Source: Microbacterium proteolyticum (GTDB lineage: Bacteria; Actinomycetota; Actinomycetes; Actinomycetales; Microbacteriaceae). Taken from it: 64,000 nt of DNA. Below are positions 34,405 to 43,241 of this stretch, piece after piece. The DNA lies in NCBI RefSeq assembly GCF_030818075.1, contig NZ_JAUSZZ010000001.1, forward strand, positions 2,852,001 to 2,916,000. The letters are read 5' to 3'. The notes beneath the pieces are model-generated. The model was not told the DNA's origin and did no database searches. It saw only the letters and a list, made by a program, of their open reading frames with translations. A program made the position numbers and the translations under genes. Numbering within the stretch: position 1 is the first letter of the stretch; each line of letters begins with the position of its first letter.

Positions 34405-35471
34405 TCGTCGCCGTCCCGTCCGCTCCCACTGCCCGGCAAGAGATCGAGGACGCGATCGAAACGGCCCTCGAACGCCTCGCGTACCGCGTCATCCCCCTCG
34501 GTGAGGGTGCTGTCGCCCTCGTCTCCGCCATCCGGCGCGCCACGACGGGCGGCAAGCGGTTCCGGCCGCTGCTCGTCGCCGCCGCCTACGACACCCTCGA
34601 CGGCGACGGCGTCGAGCTCTCGGCACTCTGGCAGGTGGCCGCAGCCTTCGAGCTGCTGCACACGGCGTTCGTGGTGCACGACGACGTCATCGACCACGAT
34701 CTCGAGCGCCGCGGCATCCCGAACATCGGGGGCGAGTTCACGCAACGCGGTCTCGACAAGGGGGCCGACCAGAACGGTGCCGCGCTGCTCGGTGACGCCG
34801 CCGCCATCCTCGCCGGCGACATGCTGCTGCACGAAGCGGGTCGCCTCGTCGCCCTCGCCGACGTGCCGGCCCCCATGCGCGCCGACCTGCTGCGCCTCGT
34901 GGAGGATGCCGTCATCGTCTCGGCCGCCGGCGAACTGGCCGACGTCGAGAACGCCGTCTCCGCCGGAGACGTCGACCCGATGACGGTGCTCAAGGCCACC
35001 CGCGACAAGACGGCCGTCTACTCGTTCTCCGCGCCCCTGCAGGCCGGCGCCGTCATGGCCGGCGCGAGCGACGCTTCTCAGCACGCGCTCGAACGCTTCG
35101 GCGAACGCCTCGGCCTCGCCTACCAGCTCATCGACGACCTCATCGGGGCGTTCGGATCCTCCGCCGTCTCGGGCAAGGACGAGGGCTGCGATCTGCGCGA
35201 GGCGAAGAAGACGCACCTCATCTCCCTCGCGCGCGAAACAGCGGACTGGCCCGAGGTGAGCGTCGCGCTCGCCCAGGCCCACACCGGCCCCGTCGCCATC
35301 CGTGCCGCTCAGGCCGCACTCGCGGCATCCGGTGCCCGCAAAGCGCTCGAGCGCATGGTCTACGAGACGCTCGAGGAGGCCACGACGATCGTGGAGGGCG
35401 CCACCCTCCCCCCGGCCTGCACGGCCATGCTGCTCGGTCTCGTCGACACGGTGGCGGAGCGCGTTCCGTGA
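34401..35471 (+). CDS. crtE: geranylgeranyl diphosphate synthase
   Basis: 356 residues from GTG 34401. Condenses IPP units to GGPP. GGKRFRP near the start, the first Asp-rich motif in VVHDDVIDHDLERRG (about 92-106), and the second region LIDDLIGAFG, where the third Asp of the motif is Gly, a variation common in actinobacterial enzymes. Overlaps idi and crtB by four bases each. Confidence 0.93.
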   Translation: MIVAVPSAPTARQEIEDAIETALERLAYRVIPLGEGAVALVSAIRRATTGGKRFRPLLVAAAYDTLDGDGVELSALWQVAAAFELLHTAFVVHDDVIDHDLERRGIPNIGGEFTQRGLDKGADQNGAALLGDAAAILAGDMLLHEAGRLVALADVPAPMRADLLRLVEDAVIVSAAGELADVENAVSAGDVDPMTVLKATRDKTAVYSFSAPLQAGAVMAGASDASQHALERFGERLGLAYQLIDDLIGAFGSSAVSGKDEGCDLREAKKTHLISLARETADWPEVSVALAQAHTGPVAIRAAQAALAASGARKALERMVYETLEEATTIVEGATLPPACTAMLLGLVDTVAERVP

Positions 35472-36337
35472 CCACCGCCCACACGGGACTCGCACTCTAT
35501 TCGCAGACAGCCGATGACGCCGCCGCCGCGGTGATCAACCGGTACTCGACGTCGTTCGGCATCGCCACGCGCCTGCTCGGTCCCCGCCCGCGACCGCACG
35601 TGCGCAACGTATACGCCCTCGTGCGCGTCGCCGACGAGATCGTCGATGGGCCCGCCCACGATGCGGGGCTCACCCCCGACAAGGAGCGCGCCGTCCTCGA
35701 CGCTCTCGAGACCGAGGTGATGGATGCCATCGCCACCGGCTTCAGCGCCAACCTCGTCGTGCACGCCTTCGCCCGCACCGCCCGCGAGTGCGGCATCGGC
35801 GCCGACCTCATCGCCCCGTTCTTCGCCTCGATGCGCACCGACATCGACACCGCCGCCCACGACGACCTGTCGCACGACGCCTACGTGTACGGATCGGCGG
35901 AGGTCGTCGGGCTGATGTGCCTGCAGGTGTTCCTCAACGCGGGGATGTCGGCACCCGCGCGTCCCGCGGCCGATCTCGTCGACGGCGCCCGGCGCCTGGG
36001 CGCGGCGTTCCAAGACGTCAACTTCCTCCGCGACCTCGACGACGACGCCGAACGGCTGGGCCGCGACTATCTCGACGGCGCGGCCGACGACGAGCGGCGC
36101 GCCACGGTGCTCGACCGGATCGACGCCGACCTCGCCGCCGCGGCATCCGTCATCCCCCACCTGCCGCCCGACTGCCGCGCCGCCGTCACCACCGCGCACG
36201 ACCTGTTCGCGGAGCTGTCGCGCCGGCTCCGCTCCTCCCCCGCGGGCGCCGGCCGCGTCCGCGTCCCCGACGGTGTCAAAGCCACCCTCGCCGCCCGCGC
36301 CCTCTTGGGGCGTCCACCGAAAGGTCCCCGTTCATGA
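35468..36337 (+). CDS. crtB: phytoene synthase
   Basis: 289 residues, GTG 35468. Joins two GGPP to phytoene. Substrate-binding Asp motifs are RVADEIVDG (about 53-61) and FLRDLDDDAERLGRDY (about 185-200), with YSTSFGIATRLL at the N-terminus. Typical length. Four-base overlaps with crtE and crtI. Confidence 0.95.
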   Translation: MTTAHTGLALYSQTADDAAAAVINRYSTSFGIATRLLGPRPRPHVRNVYALVRVADEIVDGPAHDAGLTPDKERAVLDALETEVMDAIATGFSANLVVHAFARTARECGIGADLIAPFFASMRTDIDTAAHDDLSHDAYVYGSAEVVGLMCLQVFLNAGMSAPARPAADLVDGARRLGAAFQDVNFLRDLDDDAERLGRDYLDGAADDERRATVLDRIDADLAAAASVIPHLPPDCRAAVTTAHDLFAELSRRLRSSPAGAGRVRVPDGVKATLAARALLGRPPKGPRS

Positions 36338-37890
36338 GCACCCAGCGCATCGTCGTCGTCGGAGGCGGGATCGCCGGTCTCGGTACCGCTGCCCTCCTGG
36401 CCGACCGCGGACACGACGTCCAGCTCTTCGAGGCGCGCGACGCGCTCGGCGGGCGCGCCGGCTCGTGGGAGAGTGACGGGTTCCGCTTCGACACGGGCCC
36501 CAGCTGGTACCTCATGCCCGAGGTGTTCGACCACTTCTTCCAGCTGCTCGGCACGAGTGCCGCCGAGCAGCTCGATCTGGTGCGCCTCGACCCGGCGTAC
36601 CGCGTCTACGGCCCTCCCGGAAAGGGAGAGCCCATCGACATCGTCTCGGGCCGCGAGGCCGTGCGTGCGTTGTTCGAAGAGCACGAGCCAGGCTCGGGCG
36701 ACAACATCGACGCGTACCTCGACTCCGCGAAAGACGCCTACGAGCTGTCGACGTCGAAGTTCCTGTACGACCCGTACTCGTCGACGAAGGGCCTGCGCGA
36801 CCCCGCCCTCGTCAAGCGTCTGCCCACCCTCATCCCGCTGCTCACCCGGACGCTGTGGAGCCGCGTCACCACCGACTTCCAGAACACGCGGCTGCAGCAG
36901 ATCCTCGCCTACCCGGCGGTGTTCCTCGGTGGCTCGCCCTTCGAGGTGCCCAGCCTGTACCACCTCATGAGTCACCTCGACCTCGGAGACGGCGTGCTGT
37001 ACCCGAAGGGTGGCATGACCGAGATCATCACGGCGATCGAGAAGCTCGCGCGCGAGCGCGGCGTGCGGATCGAGACCTCGTCTCCCGTGGATGCCATCAT
37101 CACCGAGGCGGGTGTCGCGCGCGGCGTGCGCCTCGCCGACGGACGGGTGATCTCCGCGGATGCCGTGGTGTCGGGCGCCGACCTGCATCACACCGAGAAC
37201 GACCTGCTCGAGGCGAAGGACCGGCAGTACCCGGAGAAGTGGTGGAAGGACAAGGTGCCGAGCCCCGGCGCCCTCCTGCTGCTGCTCGGTGTGAAGGGCG
37301 AACTCCCCCAGCTGACCCACCACACGCTGCTGTTCACCGACGACTGGCACACCAACTTCGACGCCATCTTCGGGGAGAACAAGAAGATCCCCGACCCCGC
37401 GTCCATCTACATCTGCCGGCCGAGCGCCACCGACGCCTCCGTCGCCCCCGCGGGCCACGAGAACCTCTTCGTGCTCGTCCCCGTGCCCGCCGACCCCGAC
37501 AGCGGTCGCGGCGGCGTGTCGGGTGCCGGCGACGAACGCATCGAGAAGGCGGCCGACCGGGTGATCGCGCAGATCGCCGAGTGGACCGGCATCCCGGATC
37601 TCGCCGAACGCATCGTCGTGCGCAAGACCATCGCGCCGGAGGACTTCAAGGAAGACCTGCACGCGTGGCACGGCAACTCCCTGGGGCTCGCGCACACGCT
37701 CACGCAGAGCGCGATCTTCCGCCCCAAGAACCGGTCGCGCAAGGTCAAGAACCTGTACTACGCGGGCACCTCGGTGCTGCCGGGCATCGGCCTGCCGATG
37801 TGCCTCATCTCGGCGGAACTCGTCGTCAAGCGCATGACCGGCGACACCTCCCCCGGCCCTCTTGCGGAGCCGGCTCGCGCGGTGGTCTGA
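36334..37890 (+). CDS. crtI: phytoene desaturase
   Basis: 518 residues, ATG 36334 overlapping the crtB stop. FAD-binding VVVGGGIAGLGTAALLADRG starts at about 6; the C-terminus has the CrtI signature around NLYYAGTSVLPGIGLPMCLI. Converts phytoene to lycopene in four steps. The earlier frame (back to 35788) is a continuation inside crtB and is rejected. Confidence 0.95.
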   Translation: MSTQRIVVVGGGIAGLGTAALLADRGHDVQLFEARDALGGRAGSWESDGFRFDTGPSWYLMPEVFDHFFQLLGTSAAEQLDLVRLDPAYRVYGPPGKGEPIDIVSGREAVRALFEEHEPGSGDNIDAYLDSAKDAYELSTSKFLYDPYSSTKGLRDPALVKRLPTLIPLLTRTLWSRVTTDFQNTRLQQILAYPAVFLGGSPFEVPSLYHLMSHLDLGDGVLYPKGGMTEIITAIEKLARERGVRIETSSPVDAIITEAGVARGVRLADGRVISADAVVSGADLHHTENDLLEAKDRQYPEKWWKDKVPSPGALLLLLGVKGELPQLTHHTLLFTDDWHTNFDAIFGENKKIPDPASIYICRPSATDASVAPAGHENLFVLVPVPADPDSGRGGVSGAGDERIEKAADRVIAQIAEWTGIPDLAERIVVRKTIAPEDFKEDLHAWHGNSLGLAHTLTQSAIFRPKNRSRKVKNLYYAGTSVLPGIGLPMCLISAELVVKRMTGDTSPGPLAEPARAVV

Positions 37891-37891
37891 C

Positions 37892-38371
37892 GTGCCCGGG
37901 ATCTACCTGGGCGCGATCCTCTTCTCGTTGGTCGGCATGATGCTGATCGATGGGAAGTACTCGCTGGTGCTGTGGGTCGCCCCGGTGCGGGCGGCCGCGA
38001 CCGTGCTGGTGGGGACTGCGTTCTTCCTCGCGTGGGACCTCGTCGGGATCGTCACGGGGGTGTTCGTCAAAGGCGAGAGCCCGCTGTTCGTCGGGGTGGA
38101 GCTCGCGCCGCACCTGCCGCTCGAAGAGGTGTTCTTCCTGCTCTTCTTGAGCTACCTGTCGCTCGTGATGTTCGCGGTGTTCGAGCGGTGGACGCGCGCT
38201 CGGACGGCCGGGGCGGGCACGGGAGACCGCGACCGGGCGGACGCGCGTAGCCGGACCCACGAGCGTGCCCGCGCGGGCGATCATGGCCGGGCCCACGAGC
38301 GCGCCCGCGCGGGCCATCATGGCCGGGTGGGTGACCGTGGCAGAGCCGGCGGGGACGGGCGGCACGCGTGA
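37892..38371 (+). CDS. crtYe: C50 carotenoid epsilon cyclase subunit
   Basis: 159 residues from GTG 37892, one base after the crtI stop. Lycopene cyclase domain with three helices, typical GMMLIDGKYSLVL and AWDLVGIVTG parts and PLEEVFFLLF motif. The C-terminus (about 108-159) is an added Arg/His/Gly-rich tail with two 12-residue repeats (HERARAGDHGR and HERARAGHHGR). It forms a heterodimer with crtYf in known systems. Confidence 0.88.
   Translation: MPGIYLGAILFSLVGMMLIDGKYSLVLWVAPVRAAATVLVGTAFFLAWDLVGIVTGVFVKGESPLFVGVELAPHLPLEEVFFLLFLSYLSLVMFAVFERWTRARTAGAGTGDRDRADARSRTHERARAGDHGRAHERARAGHHGRVGDRGRAGGDGRHA
38256..38327 (+). repeat. two 36-bp tandem repeats in crtYe tail
   Basis: Units 38256-38291 and 38292-38327 differ at two positions. 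Each includes the palindrome GCCCGCGCGGGC and encodes 12 residues of the hydrophilic CrtYe tail. Confidence 0.85.
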
Positions 38372-38685
38372 CCTATCCGCTCATCGTCCTGCCGTTCGTC
38401 GTCGTCACGGCCGCAGTGACCCTCGCGACGCTGCGCCGCCCGCGGTTCCGCGAGCGGATGGCATCCTCGGGTCTGCTCGCCCTCGTGCTCGTCGGGCTCA
38501 CTCTGGTCTTCGACAACCTCATGATCGCCGTCGACCTGTTCTCGTACCCCGAGGAGCATCTGAGCGGACTCCGGCTCGGGCTCGCCCCCATCGAGGACTT
38601 CGCCTACCCGCTGTGCGCCGCGTTCCTCGTGCCGGCGGTCTTCTCGCTGCTCTCGCCCCGCCCCTCCCCGAAGGATGTCGCATGA
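38368..38685 (+). CDS. crtYf: C50 carotenoid epsilon cyclase subunit
   Basis: 105 residues, GTG 38368 overlapping crtYe. Three hydrophobic helices; the family motif is NLMIAVDLFSY and APIEDFAYPL near residues 75-85. With CrtYe it cyclises flavuxanthin-type intermediates. Confidence 0.88.
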   Translation: MTYPLIVLPFVVVTAAVTLATLRRPRFRERMASSGLLALVLVGLTLVFDNLMIAVDLFSYPEEHLSGLRLGLAPIEDFAYPLCAAFLVPAVFSLLSPRPSPKDVA

Positions 38686-39572
38686 CTCTGCCCGCCCTGA
38701 CCCCCGGGCGCGTCGTCCGCGAGCTGTTCGTCTCGTCGCGGCCGGTCAGCTGGATCAACACCGCGTTCCCCTTCGCCGCCGCCTACCTGCTGACGACCCG
38801 GCAGGTCGACGCCACGCTGATCGTCGGCATCCTGTTCTTCCTCGTGCCCTACAACCTCGCGATGTACGGCGTGAACGACGTGTTCGACTACGAATCCGAC
38901 CTCCGCAATCCCCGCAAGGGCGGCACGCACGGGGCGGTGCTCGACAAGCGCATGCACCGCATCACCCTGTGGGCGTCGGCCCTGTCGTGTCTGCCGTTCG
39001 TCGTCTTCCTCGTGATCGTCGGCTCGCCGCTGTCGTGGCTCGTGCTGGCGCTGAGCCTGTTCTTCGTCGTGTTCTACTCGGCACCACCGCTGCGGCTGAA
39101 GGAGCGACCCTTCGCCGACTCGGTCACGAGCAGCATCCACTTCTTCTCCCCCGCCGTGTACGGGCTCGTTCTCGCCGGCGCCGTATGGACGTGGCAGCTG
39201 GTGTTCGTGCTGGTGGCCTTCGCGCTGTGGGGCATCGCGTCGCACGCCTTCGGCGCCGTGCAAGACGTCGAGGCCGACCGCGCCGCCGACATCTCGTCGA
39301 TCGCCACCGCCCGCGGAGCCCGTTGGACCGTGCGCTTCGCCCTCGTCGCCTACGCACTCGCCGGTGTCGCGATGCTGTTCACGGCGTGGCCCGGGCCCCT
39401 GGCCGCGGTGCTCGTGGTGCCCTACCTCGTGGTGTGCTGGCCCTACCGGAACGTGACGGATGCCGAGAGCGACCGCGCGACGGCCGGATGGAACCGCTTC
39501 CTCTGGTTGAACCAGATCGCCGGCTTCGGCACGACGATGCTGCTGATCTGGTGGTGGTTCCTCGCCGCGTAG
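38682..39572 (+). CDS. crtEb: lycopene elongase (UbiA-family prenyltransferase)
   Basis: 296 residues from ATG 38682, overlapping crtYf. UbiA family with the Asp-rich motif YGVNDVFDYESD (about 62-73) and a second one in QDVEADRAADI. About eight helices. It adds C5 units to lycopene, the step that makes C50 carotenoids. Last gene of the operon, so the product is most likely decaprenoxanthin or sarcinaxanthin-like. Confidence 0.92.
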   Translation: MTLPALTPGRVVRELFVSSRPVSWINTAFPFAAAYLLTTRQVDATLIVGILFFLVPYNLAMYGVNDVFDYESDLRNPRKGGTHGAVLDKRMHRITLWASALSCLPFVVFLVIVGSPLSWLVLALSLFFVVFYSAPPLRLKERPFADSVTSSIHFFSPAVYGLVLAGAVWTWQLVFVLVAFALWGIASHAFGAVQDVEADRAADISSIATARGARWTVRFALVAYALAGVAMLFTAWPGPLAAVLVVPYLVVCWPYRNVTDAESDRATAGWNRFLWLNQIAGFGTTMLLIWWWFLAA

Positions 39573-39606
39573 CCCGGGACGCGGGTTGCACACCTGCGCC
39601 GGCACC

Positions 39607-40187
39607 GGTGGCTTCGACAGGCTCAGCCACCTCCACCGCGGTCCGAACCCAGGTCCCTGAGCCCGTCACAGGTCCCTGAGCCTGTTACAGGTCCCTGAGC
39701 CCGTCGAAGGGGCCGGCACCCGGCGCCCGCGGGCGCCTTGCCGCCCGGTGGCTTCGACGGGCTCAGCCACCTCTGCCATGGCGCCGCCCAGGACGAGGTC
39801 GCGGGGGCTTCGACGGGCTCAGCCACCTCTGCCATGGCGCCGCCCAGGACGAGGTCGCGGGGGCTTCGACGGGCTCAGCCACCCGTGCCGTGGGAGGAGA
39901 CGAGGTCCCTGAGCCTGTCGAAGGGACCGGCACCCACTTTCCGAGGGCCCGCCGCCGCCCGGGGGCTTCGACGGGCTCAGCCACCTCTGCCATCGCGCCG
40001 CCCAGGGCGAGGTCGCGGGGGCTTCGACGGGCTCAGCCACCTGTGCCGCGGGAGGAGACGAGGTCCCTGAGCCTGTCGAAGGGACCGGCACCCGCTTTCC
40101 GCGGGCGCGCCGCCGCCCGGGGGCTTCGACGGGCTCAGCCACCTGTGCTGCGCAGGAGACGAGGTCCCTGAGCCTGTCGAAGGGACC
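39607..40187. repeat. array of 25-bp hairpin repeats with two covarying stem types
   Basis: The 686-base gap between crtEb and the UPF0182 gene is filled by 25-bp hairpins. Type B (GGTGGCT arm or variant, loop TCGACRGGCTC, AGCCACC arm) is at 39607, 39747, 39803, 39859, 39961, 40017 and 40119. Type A (GGTCCCT arm, loop GAGCCTGTCGA, AGGGACC arm) is at 39904, 40062 and 40163, with three decayed copies near 39651-39710. The loop of A is the reverse complement of that of B while the stems differ in both arms. Longer blocks of about 57 and 102 bases holding these elements are repeated. Confidence 0.9.
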
Positions 40188-40209
40188 GGCCCTCGCGGGC
40201 GCACGAAAA

Positions 40210-40247
40210 CGACGCCGGCGCCCCGCGGAAGCGGAGCGCCGGCGTCG
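40210..40247 (-). terminator. intrinsic terminator of UPF0182 gene
   Basis: A 12-bp stem (CGACGCCGGCGC) with loop CCCGCGGAAGCGGA, 12 bases past the leftward stop. On the minus strand it is followed by GTTTTCG, a short U-tract. Confidence 0.85.
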
Positions 40248-40258
40248 GTCAAAGGGTG

Positions 40259-43198
40259 TCAGCCCGCGGGCGTCGCCTCGGGCGTCGGTGTGGTCGAGGC
40301 GGTTCCGCCCTGCCCCTGCGACTCGAGGTCGAGCAGCCGCTGCACCGCCGCGGTGAGGCGGGCGTCCTGGGTGGCGAACTCGGCCAGGTTGCCGCTGGTC
40401 AGGGCCGCCTGACGGGCCGTCAGCGCATCGCGCGCCTCCTGCAGTGCGGCGGCGTAGTCACCGTCGGGAACGGTCGTGCCGCCACCCGTGGCTCCGCCCT
40501 CGCCCTGGTCGACCGGGGTGACGGTCTCGTCGCCCGTATTGGCGCCGGAGTCTCCGCCGAACAGCGTGTCGAGAGCCTCGCTGAGGGTGTTCTCGAACGC
40601 GATCTCATTGCCGAAGGCCACGAGCACGCGTCGCAGCTGCGGCAACTGCGTGTCACCGGACGACTGCACGAACACCGGCTGCACGTAGAGCAGGCCGCCG
40701 CCGACCGGGAGGGTCAGCAGGTTGCCGTTCAGCACCTCCGACTGTCCCTGCTGCAGGATGTTGATCTGCGACGAGACGGCGGTGTCGGAGTCGAACGTGT
40801 TCTGCACCTGGCCCGGTCCGGGAACGGTCGTGGCCGCGTCGATCACCAGCATGCGCAATCGACCGTAGTCTTCGCGCTTCGTGCCGCTCTCGGAGCCGGC
40901 GTTGGAGTCGACCGCGAGGTAACCGGTCAGCACGTTGCGCGCCTGTCCGCCCTGCGATGCCGGGATGAAGCTCGTGAACATCGAGTACGTCGGTTCGTCC
41001 TGGCTCGGCATCTTCATCGTCAGGTAGTACGGCGGCTGGAACGTCGCCGGGTCCTGCGGGTCGTTCGGCGTGGTCCACCGGTTGTCCTGCTGGAAGAACG
41101 AGCGCGGGTCGTCTACGTGGTAGACGCCCAGCATCGAGCGTTGCACCTTCATCAGGTCGGTCGGATAACGCACGTGACTCATCAGGTCGGCCGACATCTC
41201 GCTCCACGGCTGCAGCGAGGACGGGTACACCTTCTGCCAGGCCTGGAGGAGCGGATCCTCGTCATCCCACGCGTAGAGGTCGACCGAGCCGTCGTACGCG
41301 TCGACCGTGGCCTTGACGGAGTTGCGGATGTAGTTGATGTCATCCAGCGCGTAGGTAGGGGCCGGGTTGTTCGAGTCGGCGATCGCGCGCGAGAGCGAGA
41401 CGCCCGTCGAGTACGGGTAGTTCGCGCTCGTGGTGTATCCGTCGATGACCCACTTGATCCGACCGTCGACCACCGTCGGGTAGGGGTCGCTGTCGAGGGT
41501 GAGGTACGGCGCCACCTTCTGCACGCGCTCCGCGGGGTTGCGGTCGTACAGGATCTGCGAGTCGGCGTTGACGCTGTCGGAGAAGAGGATCTGCTCCGAC
41601 TGGAACTTCAGCGCGTAGATGAGACGGTTGAAGACGTTGCCCACGCTGGGACCGCCTTCGCCCGAGAACGTCGTGCGGGTGTCGGAGCCGCCGTCGGCAC
41701 CCAGCGGGTAATCCAGTTCGATCGGATCGGTGCCCTCGGGCGCTCCGACGATGGAGTAGGTCGGCGACGACTCGCCGAAGTACACACGCGGCTCGTACGC
41801 GAGGTCGGTGAGGAAGCCCGTGCCGGGAATCGCCTGCTCGAGGAACACCGGGTCGCCGTCGGCGGTGCGCTCGTTGCCCGCGGCCGCGACCATGCCGTAA
41901 CCGTGGGTGTAGACGAGGGTGGTGTTCTGCCACGAAGCAGCATCACCCAGTTGGCTCATGTTGAGCTCGCGCAGCGACACGACGGTGTCCTGCGTCTGGC
42001 CGTCGATCGTGTAACGGTCGACGTCGAGCGGGTTCGTGAACTGGTAGTAGGCGCGGTACTGCTCGAGCTGTCGCACCGTGGGGCCGATGATCGCGGGATC
42101 CATGATGCGCAGCTGCGCGGTGGACTCGGCGTCGTTGCGCAGCTGACCGGCCTCGGCCTCGGTGGTGGCCTGGAAGTTCTCCTTCTCGACCTTGTCGATG
42201 CCGTACGCGGCCTTCGTCCCGTTGAGGTTGCGCTCGAAGTACTGGCTCTCGAGCTGCAGCTGGTTGGGGCGCACCTGGAAGGTCGTCACGGCCCACGGGA
42301 TCGCCGCGCCCACCACGATCGCGGAGACCACCAGAAGCGCCGTGCCGATCAGGGGGTAGCGCCAGCGCCCGAGGAAGGCGGTGACGAAGAAGGCCACGGC
42401 CACGATGACCGCCGCAATGGCGAGGATGGTCTGCCCGGGGATGACGGCGTTCGCGCCGACGTAGCCGGGGCCCGTGATGCGCTCCCCCGGCTCCACCAGG
42501 GTGCGGAAGCGGTCGAGCCACAGGCTCGCGCCCTGCAGCAGCAGGTAGAGACCGGCGAGGACGGCGAGCTGGATGCGCGCAGCCTTCGAGATGCGCAGCT
42601 CGCGCTGACCCACCCGGACCGAGCCGTAGAGGTACGACACGACGCCGGTGAGCAGCAGGCTGACCAGCACCACCGCGGAGGCGAACCCGAGCGCCGCACC
42701 GTAGAACGGCAACGCGAAGAGGTAGAAGCCGGTGTCGAGCCCGAACTGCGGGTCGGTGACCGAGGTGGCGACGCCGTTGACCCACAGCCACGTGGTCTCC
42801 CACTGGGCGGATGCCGCGAACCCGGCGAAGAAGCCGAAGAAGACCGGGATGCCCCACATCGCGAGGCGACGCAGCGGCTCGACGACCTCCTGGTACCGGT
42901 CGAGCTGCGAGCTGAGGCGCGCGTACACCGGGCGCAGGCGGTAGGCGAGCTGGATGACGCCCCAGACCGGAACCGCCATGGCCAGGAAGCCGACGACGAA
43001 CATCACGCTGCGGCCGATCCACTGCGTGGTCAGCACGCCGGTGAAGCCCAGCTGCGCGAACCACAGCCAGTCGGAGTACAGGTTGGCGAAGACGAAGAAC
43101 GCCACCACGAGTGCGGCGATCACGGCCAGCGTGAGAGAGACGATTCGTCGGGAGCGGTTCGGGGGCGTGGCCTGGTTCGGCGCTGAGGGCGTGGTCAC
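40259..43198 (-). CDS. UPF0182 family membrane protein
   Basis: 979 residues. Seven hydrophobic helices in the first 320 residues, then a large extracytoplasmic domain with family sequence (TIDGQTQDTVVSLRELN, LVYTHGYGMVAAAGN, YAWDDEDPLLQAWQKVYP) and an acidic, Pro/Thr-rich C-terminal tail. This is a widespread conserved actinobacterial envelope family of unknown function. Leftward, next after the Lon/PDZ gene. Confidence 0.93.
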   Translation of the reverse strand: MTTPSAPNQATPPNRSRRIVSLTLAVIAALVVAFFVFANLYSDWLWFAQLGFTGVLTTQWIGRSVMFVVGFLAMAVPVWGVIQLAYRLRPVYARLSSQLDRYQEVVEPLRRLAMWGIPVFFGFFAGFAASAQWETTWLWVNGVATSVTDPQFGLDTGFYLFALPFYGAALGFASAVVLVSLLLTGVVSYLYGSVRVGQRELRISKAARIQLAVLAGLYLLLQGASLWLDRFRTLVEPGERITGPGYVGANAVIPGQTILAIAAVIVAVAFFVTAFLGRWRYPLIGTALLVVSAIVVGAAIPWAVTTFQVRPNQLQLESQYFERNLNGTKAAYGIDKVEKENFQATTEAEAGQLRNDAESTAQLRIMDPAIIGPTVRQLEQYRAYYQFTNPLDVDRYTIDGQTQDTVVSLRELNMSQLGDAASWQNTTLVYTHGYGMVAAAGNERTADGDPVFLEQAIPGTGFLTDLAYEPRVYFGESSPTYSIVGAPEGTDPIELDYPLGADGGSDTRTTFSGEGGPSVGNVFNRLIYALKFQSEQILFSDSVNADSQILYDRNPAERVQKVAPYLTLDSDPYPTVVDGRIKWVIDGYTTSANYPYSTGVSLSRAIADSNNPAPTYALDDINYIRNSVKATVDAYDGSVDLYAWDDEDPLLQAWQKVYPSSLQPWSEMSADLMSHVRYPTDLMKVQRSMLGVYHVDDPRSFFQQDNRWTTPNDPQDPATFQPPYYLTMKMPSQDEPTYSMFTSFIPASQGGQARNVLTGYLAVDSNAGSESGTKREDYGRLRMLVIDAATTVPGPGQVQNTFDSDTAVSSQINILQQGQSEVLNGNLLTLPVGGGLLYVQPVFVQSSGDTQLPQLRRVLVAFGNEIAFENTLSEALDTLFGGDSGANTGDETVTPVDQGEGGATGGGTTVPDGDYAAALQEARDALTARQAALTSGNLAEFATQDARLTAAVQRLLDLESQGQGGTASTTPTPEATPAG

Positions 43199-43241
43199 CT
43201 CTTCATCCTAGGTGCGCCCTTCTCGGGGTAAGCCGTGAATG

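Noticed and set aside
39573..40258. CRISPR array
   Set aside because: Repeats are hairpins in both orientations, spacers are themselves repeated and no cas gene is present.
40256..43186. 976-codon open frame opposite the UPF0182 gene
   Set aside because: It is a frame shadow of a clear membrane-protein gene in GC-rich DNA; the translation is Arg/Val/Gly/Asp-rich with no domain.
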